Positions 39,101 through 51,100 of a DNA stretch of 64,000 bases are shown here, in pieces. The DNA lies in the NCBI GenBank assembly GCA_015680685.1, contig MNCI01003975.1, forward strand, positions 1,834,704 to 1,898,703, read 5' to 3'. Below the pieces are notes generated by a model, which was given only the letters and a program-made list of their open reading frames with translations, was not told the origin of the DNA and made no database searches. The stretch is from Gnetum montanum (taxonomy: Eukaryota; Streptophyta; Gnetopsida; Gnetales; Gnetaceae). The position numbers and the translations under genes were made by a program. Position 1 is the first letter of the stretch. Each line of letters starts with the position of its first letter.

Positions 39101-42100
39101 TGATTGGTTGATTGTCTGTCCTTGGGAGTGAGTTAAATGGTTGCAATCTTGTTACATTTGTTCATGTTGATTATTAAACATGAAAGTATATCTATTATAT
39201 ACATAAACAAGATGATATTTGGAGTCTTTATTCTATTAGTTTAGCACTGTATTACACTAGCAGAAGAATTAAGAGAGACTGGAAAAGTAATATGTACCAC
39301 ATGGAATAGCTACGTTGTTCATCAAATTGTTTAAAGTTAAGCTCCTTTTCTCAAAGGATTTCATAAGACGTTTTAGAAGTTGAGTTTTACTGGTTTGAAA
39401 ATAATTTCTACAGCATACATGCCGGTTATCTTTGGTAAAATTGTGAGCGAGTCTGAAAGAGTCTTTACATGGTCATTGTATTTAGAGTTGATTCATCACC
39501 AATCTTGGTGCCTTTATCCCATCAATGTGGCTGACCTATTAAAGCAGGTGAAAGATTTGATGATGATTTACTATGGTTGGCTGTGTATCAATACCATAGT
39601 CACTGACTGTCTATTTTTCCCTATTTGTTATGTTTTTCAGCATACCTATTAGGATTGAACCTGTAACTTTCAGGTCACAAGCCACATGCACTAACCAAGT
39701 GAACTATGCATACCTGACTGTATTTAGAGTTGATTCCCAGCCATTTTTCAAGCCCTCATCGATATTTTCATTGAATGTTACAGTTCATACAGATGGAATG
39801 GGACATTAGTTAAAGAATTACCTACTATTTGGAACGATTAATTAGTATGAATTTTTCTTTAACTTTGTGACAACTTACTGGTATTCTTTAGATTTCTGGT
39901 TTAACTTGAAAATTGAAATGTCTAAGAAAGCAGAAATCACTGTTTTTTTTTTTTGGGTGGCAGAATGGATATTCTTTTCATTTCTATTTTGCTAGTGTAT
40001 TTGCATGTTTTGTATTATTGAATGCATTTTCTTAACAATAGTTTTTTAGACCTATAATTATATCATTCATGACCTTGCTTACATGGCAGTGAGGAAAACT
40101 TTGATGTGCTTCACGCCCAAAAGATACTAGATGCAGATCACTATGGCTTGTCTGATGTTAAGGAGAGAATTTTGGAGTTTATTGCTGTTGGGAAGCTTAG
40201 AGGAACAGCGCATGGTAAGTTTGCGTATATAGATCAATTTTTTGTGCATGTTGTTCATTCTTGAAAGATTTGGTGAAGGTTAGGCCGGTCACGTATTCTT
40301 TTGATATATTGGAAACAAATTATCCCTTATTTATATATAATATTTGGATATATCGTTGGTTATTTAGGAAAAACTATTGAAATTTTTTAATTAAATTTAT
40401 GAATACCATTCTGCTGTGCCAAATGCACCTGTATAAAATGCATTGGTTTATTAATCTCACAATAAAAAATAAAACTACTACTTTTTTAGCATCCCTGTAT
40501 TGTTAAGTTGTTTTGAATATGTAACTATGATAAATAGCATACTTCAATGAACCAAGGGTTAATTTAAATAGACATCATCTGCTCTATTGAGAACGGGAAT
40601 CCATGTGGTATGTGAGGCCGTCTACCTATGTTTCAGTTTTAGTGTGGGACGTTGGGATTCGGGGATGTGTCCCCAAACAAGTTGGGGAGTGTGAGGGTTT
40701 TTTGGGCGATAGGCTAGAACGCATTGGGGATGCAAAGTCTTGGGATAGTACGAATAGTCTTGTGAAGTAAGACATTGATAACAATAAATTCAAACACTGA
40801 AATTAGAAGAAAAATATGTTAGATAACACTCTAATACTAAAATAATGATGGGATGCGAACTATCTGCCATTTGACCATATATCTAACACGAACTTTGCCT
40901 GTTCTTGAAACTTCAATATAATGTGTTTAGTATAGTAATTAGTGATGATTTTCAAATAACATGAACCATTCGATTTGGTGAATCTTGAAAGCTTGTGTAA
41001 CGTTTAATGTAATTTGGTCTGCTGTTATAAAACTATTAATGCCCTTGTTCTCCTACTTTGATCTCTATACCATTCCAAGAAGAAACACAACCACGTGAGA
41101 AGCTTATTTTAGGCAATCATTTGCGATATCTTAAGCACTATTTTGCATAACTTCTTAAATGATGCAATATTCTAATCCTTTAAAGATTTCTTCATTTGTT
41201 CTGGACTTCTGGGTATGAAATTTTGGGTTCATAATGTGGAAATGCTAATGCAATTGCAAGCTTCGAATGTTGCCAAGTTTACAAACGTAAAAGCTTTTCC
41301 GAATGCACATTAAAAAAAGAAGTTGTTGGGATGCAATCCTGAGATATGGGGGATGTGTTCCTTGGACACCAGTACATGTCCTTGGAATGTGCTGGTAAGC
41401 ATGTGATCAAAAGTGACCACGTCCAAGATGCATCCCAGGATGGCTGGGAAGACGTTCCCATTGCTTGGACGTGACCCTACCTAGCATTGTTGTGTAGTAT
41501 TTTTCCAGCAAAATGATGAGCAAAGAGAATATTAATGACGGGTAAAGAGAATATGAGTTAACTCACGAACTGAGGTATATAATTGTTCAAACTTTTGGCC
41601 AATGTTTTGGCTGTAACTGGCTATGCTTATGATTTATGCATCTCTGTTAAAATTGCAATTTTATTTATTAATGATGCAATATGCATACCTATTTCTTAAT
41701 GAATATTAAATTGACTGCCAAATAAAAACATAGGCACACACTTTCTTCCTCTTTCTAGTTGATTTTATTTATAACTAAAATGAATTGTCTTAAATAGTTT
41801 CCAAAGAAAATGTAATTGTAACAACATTGCTGTGATGTTGTCTGGTGCCCCAAGGGATTCACTTAGATCCAATGGATCTAGGGTGGAAGACATGTGGATT
41901 ATGCCTCCTAGCAAGCAATGTGTCCACTTCACCATCAAGAAGGGAACACACAAGACATTCTAATCCTTGTAATTTGTGTATATATCTCTAGGAGAATATC
42001 TATGACTCCAAATGAGCATAAGCAATAAACTATATAGACACCTTCGGTGTGGAACAATGATATCTACAGGGGGTGCCTCAACCCCAAACCCTTCACACCC

Positions 42101-45100
42101 CCAAACCCTTCACAATTTGGTACAAGGTTTGACGTGAAGTTGCACCTGAACTCTCCAATCTAGGCTGACATATATGTGACCATCGCAGAATCAGGCTCCG
42201 TGTAGTTCTCCAAGTATATAGGTATGATGAGGGGGAATAAAGTGGGGGACACAAGGTGGTGTTCCATTATTTGTTGGATCTACCAAGTCAAAGTGGTTTT
42301 CCTAACATTTGAATGTCATGGATGGACAACTCAGAGTGTTCTATGGTTCTGAAACCATGGGAAGGAATTAGGGGAACTATTAACCTTGAGACCTTGGTGA
42401 CAATTCTTCTTTGCACAAATGAAGTGATGACCTCGGAGTGGAGCCTAGGATAAGCTTTGATCGTACACTTCTCGTACATGTTTGAACTTCATCAAATCTG
42501 GGGAGTGATCCATCTTAAATAACACCATGCTCAAAGGAAGGTACCAATCATGAAGACCTATTATGTTCTTCCAACGAAGGCCTTGCATGAAACTTGGAAA
42601 ACACTTGGTGGAACCAAGAAACTATCCCTACTCCATGACGAGAGAGAGATATGACCAACTCAAAGGACCAATGTCACTAAGGCATCCCTTAAGTCTGCTC
42701 GTTATCGGGTCTAAGAGACTTGTCCTCTGCATATTCTTATATCTATAGAAGATAACGTGCTTTTCTCTCACAAGTCTAGCTAGGGTCCTCCAAATGGCTA
42801 CTTGGTGTCCATTGATGGAGTTTTAAAGTTATCTATTTGAAGTCTTGATTGGATTTATATTTAGCCTTGGCGATAGACTTTCAAGACCTCATCTTCAAGA
42901 GAGCATGCTCCATGGGAGCAATGCCTTAACAAGCAAACCTAAAATTTGCTGGAACCTTAGGTTGAACATCTAGCCTTGAGACCAAGAGGTCTCACTAGTC
43001 CAGCCAATGACATGTTGGAAAACTGAGTCCATACCAAATCCACTGTTTTGAGATCATAAGTGCATGCTGGTGGGAAGGAAGCAACACAAAGTCCTGCTTC
43101 CAAACAAGATCCATAGGTAGAGCAATTGTTCCAACCTTGCAGTCAGAATTTACCAGCTTCATAAACCATTCTGCCACTCTGGAAACATACATGCACATTT
43201 GTTCTAATGGAGAAGGCCAAATTTGCTTGAAAAACTTATGTAGGATGCAACCGAGACATCTCATACATTCACTACCATATGAAAATATCAAGTACGCTCA
43301 ATATAGATTTTAACTGCTCAAATGTTGAAGCGAACCAAGGGCAGCTAGGGGATTGGCTCTATGATGGTCCTCATCTCAAATTATCAATTAAAGCAACTAT
43401 CTACAACAGAAGGAACAACAATCTGAAGTCTATTGATAATATTTGATCATCCTGCCATAGGAAACGATACAAGCACCGTTCTTCATTGAGTACTTTAGAA
43501 TAAAGGAAAGCACTTAGCAAGTTTCTACAGGATAGGTCTCTGTCACAGAATTTAAGGGACATCTGAGTCCTTAGGATTTATAACTCTTTCCATGCCAGGA
43601 ACAATTGAACAACAAAACTGATTATCAAGGAATTGTGTTACTGTCAAATTGAAAGAAGAGTTTGCTAGGTCCTCATTTTGAGGTCTCCTCCCAAAACGAG
43701 TCCACCATCTAATTTGCATCATGCATGAAATTTTGGCAGTGTTTTACTACATTATATTTCCTTTGCCAAATCAGAAAACTTAATACATATTTTCAGAATT
43801 GGCTTGGGGCCAATATATCATGGTGAGAGGAAGCTTGTAACATGGGAAATGGGCATGAATAATGAACGGGCTTTAGTTTTTGGGGCTAAATCACATCTTA
43901 TTCATCTTCATTTTAATTTAATTTATAAAATAAAACTAGGATGACTCTTGGGCTTGTAGGTTAATGAAAATGAAAGTATTAGGGCTTTTGCATAGCATTT
44001 TGCCCTATTTAAAGAAAAAAAAATACTACTTGGTTGACTAGTTGTGCATGGGGTACATGACATTAAATCAATAAAGTGAACTTGCCTTAATGTTTGAATA
44101 ATGTTGATGATGAAAATTTTAATTTAATTTATAAAATAAAACTAGGATGACTCTTGGGCTTGTAAGTTAATGAAAATGGAAGTATTAGGGCTTTTGCATA
44201 GCATTTTGCCCTATTTAAAGAAAAAAAAATACTACTTGGTTGACTAGTTGTGCATGGGGTACATGACATTAAATCAATAAAGTGAACTTGCCTTAATGTT
44301 TGAATGATGCTGATGATGAAAATTTCACACTATCTCCAACATCACTGATGTCTAGTTGTATATCGCAATGACTTCATAGCAATTCACTGATGATAGTACC
44401 AATGAAATTTTAGCAACTTCTAGCATTTTGATGTTGCTATCTTTTTGATGTTTTGACTTTTAATTTTTGAAGACATTAGGTTTACAGGAATTAATGCTTG
44501 CTTTATTATAAGAAGGAATGTCTTTTAGTACTAATATGAAGTGTTTGTATGCCAAGGTGATGAAAAATATTTATTCTGAAATCATTGTAACTTTTACGTA
44601 GGTAAAATTATTTGTCTTTCGGGACCTCCTGGGGTGGGAAAGACCAGTATTGGTAAATCAATAGCTCATGCTTTAAATAGAAAATTCTACAGATTTTCTG
44701 TGGGTGGTTTGGCTGACGTTGCTGAAATTAAGGTACATTTGCTTTACTAGTTTATGTTTGTATATGGGAACTTTAATTGTGGTTATCTTTTGAAGATGTT
44801 GGATGACATTGAATCTGATCACGCTTTCTTATTCCATTTAAATGTTGAAACTTTCATTTCAGGGGCATAGAAGAACATATGTTGGTGCAATGCCAGGAAA
44901 GATGGTTCAGTGCCTGAAAACCGTTGGTACTGCCAATCCGCTTGTTCTGATTGATGAAATTGACAAGGTGATTATCAAAACGTTTAGTACAACTGTGATA
45001 GCAGGATCAACTAAACAGTTTAAAATTTTAATGTCTGATAAATCTAAGTTAGTTAAGTCGCACACATTTGACATGGGTCGTTAATTCATAAATGCAGCTG

Positions 45101-48100
45101 GGACGTGGACATGCTGGGGACCCGGCCAGTGCACTTCTAGAGCTTCTTGATCCTGAGCAAAATGCTAACTTTCTTGATCATTATCTTGATGTTCCTATTG
45201 ATCTGTCCAAGGTGAGTTCTGTAACATTAATTGCTTTCTAAATGCTATAAACGTGTTACCATAATCTTTTAAGTTTCAATCAACTCTGCAACACCTGGAA
45301 GCAACACAAGATGATCAATTTATGAAAAATACAAAAGAGAATCCCATGCTTGAAAATTTTGTAATTCTAAAAACAGAAAATTGACATCTTCCTGAAGTCT
45401 GCTTATTTCAAAATTGAATATAGAGGGAAGCCTAATAGGTGGGGTCATTGATGTGATTCCCACTGAGTGATGTTGCTTTTAATAACTGAACTTGTTTCTG
45501 TGTACGGCACAGTTTTTGTTAAGTAAAATGACAATTGAATGCTAGAAAATTCTTTGGATTGGTTAAAGACATTTACGAACTATGCTGATGGCATTTAAGC
45601 CACACATATGAGAAGTGTAACTGTTGAAATCTTAAACTTTATGACATACAATGTAGAGTGATGAATACCATAACATCTATATTAGCAGTGTAAGAAGTAT
45701 GCTACTATGTGGTGGATATCACAAAGAAAGATGAATACTAGCAACAGCTAATTGAAATACAGTGTAGTGCAAGTGAATATTTGTATGCATTCACAGTTTA
45801 AAATAAGAGAACACCCAAGTCCAGGTTATATGCTGGCTATTTCTTGGCAGTAAACTCGACAAGGCCTTAATGATCACATTTCAAAACGTTCAAAACTACA
45901 TGCCAAGTCTTACATACATTGGATTGCCTAGTTTCATGTGTTACTGCTTAGTAGCATGATAACAGCAGTCAAAAGTGCAAACATAGGACTACTAAGAACA
46001 TCCATATTTCCAATGTTAACAAAAGAGTGGATGGTCAGAGCAGTATCAACTCTTTTTCCTGTGTCTGGCAGCTGTCTCTTTTCTCTGTGTCTGTTCTGCT
46101 CCTAGATAGTTCAAATCATCAAGTTACTAGCAGACATCTTAGTCCTATAAGTATTTAGAACTTCTTCAGTAATCAGTAAAGCTCTAATATTGCACTGCAA
46201 GCTTATCATACGGAATAGATGAAAGTGCTGACATTGAACCAAGGTACTACTTGGGATGAAGATAGGATGTCATGGAGAATTGGTAGTGGTTCGAATAAGC
46301 GATCTTTTCATAGTGACCTAATGCATAGACAGGAACTAATCAACAAAATTTTAGGAGCTCGAGAAGAGACATAGTGGACCAAATGAAAATTCTAGGAGGA
46401 ATGTGAAATAGTTGAATCGTTGAGAATTATAGTTTGTTATTACAAAGCTAAAGATGTGAAGTTACCCACAGAACAATGCTCTAATAGCACATTGAAATTT
46501 TCAAGGTCAAATTTTTATTTAACACTCTCAAGAATTATGGTTGGCCTTGTTGTGAGTTGAAATTGTAAAAGTGTCTATTTGAGTAACTTTACGTTTGCAT
46601 TTTGGTTTTTTTTTTGGGGGATAAAATAGTGCATTTTCAAATGCTCTCCTTGGTGTTCTATGAAATTAGTTGTGATTAAAATAGTTTAATAATTTTCACT
46701 ATTTTAAGGACATGTTTTTTTATTAAACAATCCTAGATACTTAATCATGGTTGGGTTTTTTACTTAAAACTGTAATGAGGACATTACCTAGCCCTTTTAT
46801 AATCCTCAATGAATTGTTGTGTGTGTGTGTGTTTTTTTGTGTGTTGGTCTTGTTGGTGATGATTCCAAGGTGTTTTGACATGTTTGGTGGTGTTTGGAGC
46901 CTATTTTAATGAGTTTAAGGGGTTTCGGGGTCAATGGGGACCTTTTTGAAGGTGTCTAGGTGTTGTGGACATCAAAATAAGCATTTTCATTTTAAGACTA
47001 GCATGAAAGACGTCTTTCACCTCTGAAAGACATCTTCCATTGGTCCCAAGATATTTTCTGAGCAAGCTTTGGTCTTGGAAAAGACATCTTTTTGAGGCTA
47101 AAGATATCTTCTTGTGCATGATCCCACTCTTGGGTAAGATATCTTCTAGCTCCAAAGATGTCTTCGTGTGCCTAATCTTACTCTCGGGAAGGACGTTTTC
47201 TTTGGTGGATTTCAACATATATAAATTTGGATTTTGGGTGCTAGGGGAGACAAAAGGTCACATGAGAAGCTATAAATAAGTGTGCAAGTCTTGAGTTTGT
47301 TCAAGACAGTTTGAGTGCAAGGGAGATCTCATGCTAGGACATTGTGTCTATTTGAGTGAGAGACAAGGGTGAGCACTTGAGAGTGGTTGAGAGAATCTCT
47401 TATAAGTGTCTTGTCTTGAGCTTTGTTTCCATGGTAAGCAATTGAAGTTTGATAGGGGACATGTGTTACCTCTAAGATCCTTGGGAGGTGTGAGTTGAGA
47501 TTGGCTCCTCAATCTTGATGCATTTCTCTATATTTTGAGAGTTGTTTTATAAAAAGGGAGATTTCCTCATTTTCATTATGTTTTTTTTGGGAAAAACTTT
47601 GGACGTAAAATTAAATAAAACAAAATTTGTACATCAAATGAACAACAAAATGAGGGGAGAGAGCATGTCCCCTTGTCCCAAAAATGGGGGTAACGGTCCC
47701 ACCAGCACCCCCCACTCACCAAAATTCTCTCCAAGAATTTAGGATGACACAATAGTAACAAGAAACAACCAAGCTAGAACCCTCCTAAAAACCCACACCC
47801 AAGCCAAACCAAACAAAGCCGCTCCATCAACCAAGAACCTAAAGATGCAATGGGTATGTCAAGCACCTACAACAACATCTCTCCTTGTTGTGAAGGGTAT
47901 CCAACACGTCCCTATTACGCTCAATGGCCACAAAGGCCGTTGCCTGCTGGAATTCTTTGAAGCTCTATTGCTTCCTCATCCACCCTACTCCTCAGTGTTC
48001 TCCTCCCCATTTGGATGCAACTTTTGACTCTCATGTTGGATATGCTGTTGGAGCACGACCCACGGGGTGGTACGTCTGATGTCCAAGATCATGTAGGGGC

Positions 48101-51100
48101 ATCTTTTCTCCCACAGTCATGCAAGCATATGATTCTCATGGGTTTGATCCAGGGATGCATGGATCTCCGCCTCTTCCTGTTCCTCTTCCTAGCGTCGTTG
48201 CTGTGCCTCCCTCTCTCGCTCTTGAAGCCTAGCCTCCTCTTGGGGCTCTTGTTGAATTTGTTGTCATAGCTCCTCTTCCAACTCTTGCTTGGCCATTGCC
48301 TTCGCGAAATTGCATCGCATCAGTTTTGCCCTTGCCCCTTTCCTTAGCTGTTTGAGTTCCTGTTGGAAGTTCTCCTCCCTTTACCTTAGCCATTCCAGCT
48401 CAAGCTAGAGTTCATCCTCTTGTCATCGTAGCTGCTCTGCTCAGAATGATCGCTCCTCTTGTGCACACTCCACCGCACCTTGGTCCGCCAGCAGCCTCAT
48501 CGTTCTCAACATCCCCCCTTCTTCCTCCTCCCTCCCTTGCATAGTCAAAGTCTCATCCCCCCTGGGGTCCTTCCAACCTCCACTAGGGTTGTGATGGTTC
48601 CCCCACCTCAACCTCCCTAGCCACCCTCCGGTTTGTTCTCCCCTTGAAAGCCACCTCTTCTGACTCACTTGAATTGGTAGAGATGTCCACACTGTTGTCT
48701 TCTTTGCTCGTACACTGCCCTCACCGCTAAAGCCCCAAGTGGCCTTGGGACGACCTTTGGTGGCACTCGGCCCCTTGCTGCTCGCGAAAGTGTGAGAATG
48801 AGCTTCGAGTGGGTCCCCCACCTTCTCCAGTGTAGCACACCCAAAAAGTAGTGAGGTAGGTTCACCACAATTCCCCTTTAGAGGCACCGTAGAAAGCCAA
48901 AATGTACCCCAACAGCTTCCACGCATTGCCCGAGTGGGTGAAAAGCCAATCCACGAGCACTGTGGCATCTTGCCACATAGGCTTCAAAGCAGACTTAGGG
49001 ACGTGCCCACTAGCCATCTTGGGCACCATCCCTAGGAAAAACTCCCATGCATCTTGCAGCCCTTGCCCCTGTAACCCCACCACCTCCCCTTTTGTCGGAA
49101 TCTGCAGGTACTTGACAATGGTCGCCTTAGTGAACATAATCCTCACCCCCCTAAATAAAGTGATGCCCCCAAGCCAATTATTATAGAATGACCCATCCTC
49201 TAGTTCAGGGTCTCCCTGAAGTTGCTCCAGCATCGGGGCCCAATCCACCTTGTCTACTAGATGCCATGTGACTAAATTAGACCGGTATTCCTCACGCGAT
49301 AGTTTGTATGTCGAAGTTACCCCCATGGCCACCTTCACTTCCTTCCACGCTTGAAGAAGAATAGCTGCCACTTGCACCGGTAATGATGAATCAATTTCCC
49401 TAAAGACCTGGAAGTTTTTGGTTTGCCATAGTTGCCAAAGGATGGCCACGATAGGTGAGTGCTTGTCTAGTGTGGTCGACAATGGAATTCATGTAGCCTT
49501 TCACACCCTCTTTGAATAAGTGCATTGCCATGCAAAGTTTTCTAAAGTTTCCTCCTTTGCCATGCAAAGTGGACACATGGCGTTCACCTGTAACCCCCTC
49601 TTGCATAGCACTTGTTGTATAGGGATAGCACCATGTCTCATCAACCAGAGAAAATTTATTTTTTTGGGAGAGCTTGCCCTGCCATAATTGCCACCACCCC
49701 TTGACAGTGGGGTATTTATGCTTGATTAGTTGCACCTGTCACGCATTCATTAATCCCAACGGTAAAATCCTTTACACGTGCATGACTAATGAGTGCCGAA
49801 AATTTGAATCACTTCTCGCGGCCTCCCATTGTTGGTACTTTTGATGCGTAATTTGCACCCATTGGGCCAGGTAACCAGCTTGAGCACAAAACCATTGCAG
49901 CAACCCCTGAAGCCCCATGGCCCAGATATAAGCAAAACTTAGTAGTCCTATAGCCCTTGCCTGCTTCAGTCTAGCCATGTTACCCCACACCACCAGGTGC
50001 ATCCTACCACCCCCTTACCCCTTGGCCACGTAAAATCCCACACAATGCGGTTGATTTTTTCCATCACCTTGGTCGGAGGGGAGGCGGTAGACGTAGTGAA
50101 TCAAGCCATAGCTTGCAGAATCGACAAAGCTAGCACTAGCTTCCCCGTCCTAGACAGAAACCGATTAGTTTGATGACTAACTCTTTCTTGCATTTGTTTG
50201 ATTAGGGATTTCCAAACCCTTTTTCTGTTTTAGTCATAAAGAGGTAACCCCAAGTAGGTATTCTCCTTAGATCTAGGTAAAACCCCCAACAATTAAACAA
50301 TTCTCCCCCTTATTGTTTGCTCAACATTAAGTAGATGCACCATGGACTTGCTCAACATTAAGTAGATGCATCATGAACGTGTCCAAGATATTTCCTCTCA
50401 TCTCCTTGTAAAATGTTTGAAAGAACTCCACTAGCTATCCATCAGGGTTGGCACCCTTACCCCCTTCATGGATGCCAATGCCCCCTCCAAATCCCCCCTA
50501 GTAAAGGGTGATAACAACCTATGATTGTCCTCCTCCCCAAGCACTCGTGGAATGTTGATGGAGATTGGCTTCGTCTCCCGCTATTGCTAAATGGAAAACC
50601 AGTACCTCAGTAGAGCTTGAGCAATCACCTATTTCCCCTCAACAACTTTCCCTCTATCTTGAGTAGAATGTATCGTCTTAGCCAAGTGAGCCGAACGTGT
50701 TGTTGCAAAAAAGAAACGTGTATTTCTATCTCCTTCCTACAGCCATCTTACCCATCCCCTTTGTCTCCAATAAGTCTCTTCCTCTTTGTCAAGTGTTTGG
50801 AGCTCCCCCAGCACCTCCCCCTCATCATTTTCCTGAATCTAATTCAGGTCTTGGGCCCATTGGATTTGCTTCAGATGGTGCATGAGCTCCCCCCTATCAT
50901 ATTGAAAGGAGAATTTGTCCGTAGACCTGATCCCATGAATGTGGTGCTTGAGCAAGGTCAATCTCTGTTTGAGGAAATCTCTGGGGTCACTACTTGGATG
51001 GTAGGTCCCCCAAATATCCTCCACCAACAACCTCAACCACGGCTTTGTCAACTAGGATTGTTCAAATTTGAACAGTTAGGGCTCCCTATCTTTCGGAGGT

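Larger units (their letters stand above)
2661..40089 (+). other. 37.4 kb intron of the Lon gene
   Basis: The donor is at 2661 and the acceptor CAG at 40087-40089. Protein homology across the junction is gap-free, so no Lon exon is missing inside it. It is filled with mobile elements of at least five types, annotated separately below. Confidence 0.93.

Noticed and set aside
39652-39718. A functional tRNA gene
   Set aside because: A- and B-box-like words are present, but acceptor-stem pairing and a plausible anticodon stem are not.
42000-43700. A possible host gene fragment in the 4.4 kb intron
   Set aside because: Composition differs from the flanks, but no frame gives a recognisable domain and no splice-bounded open exons could be joined.
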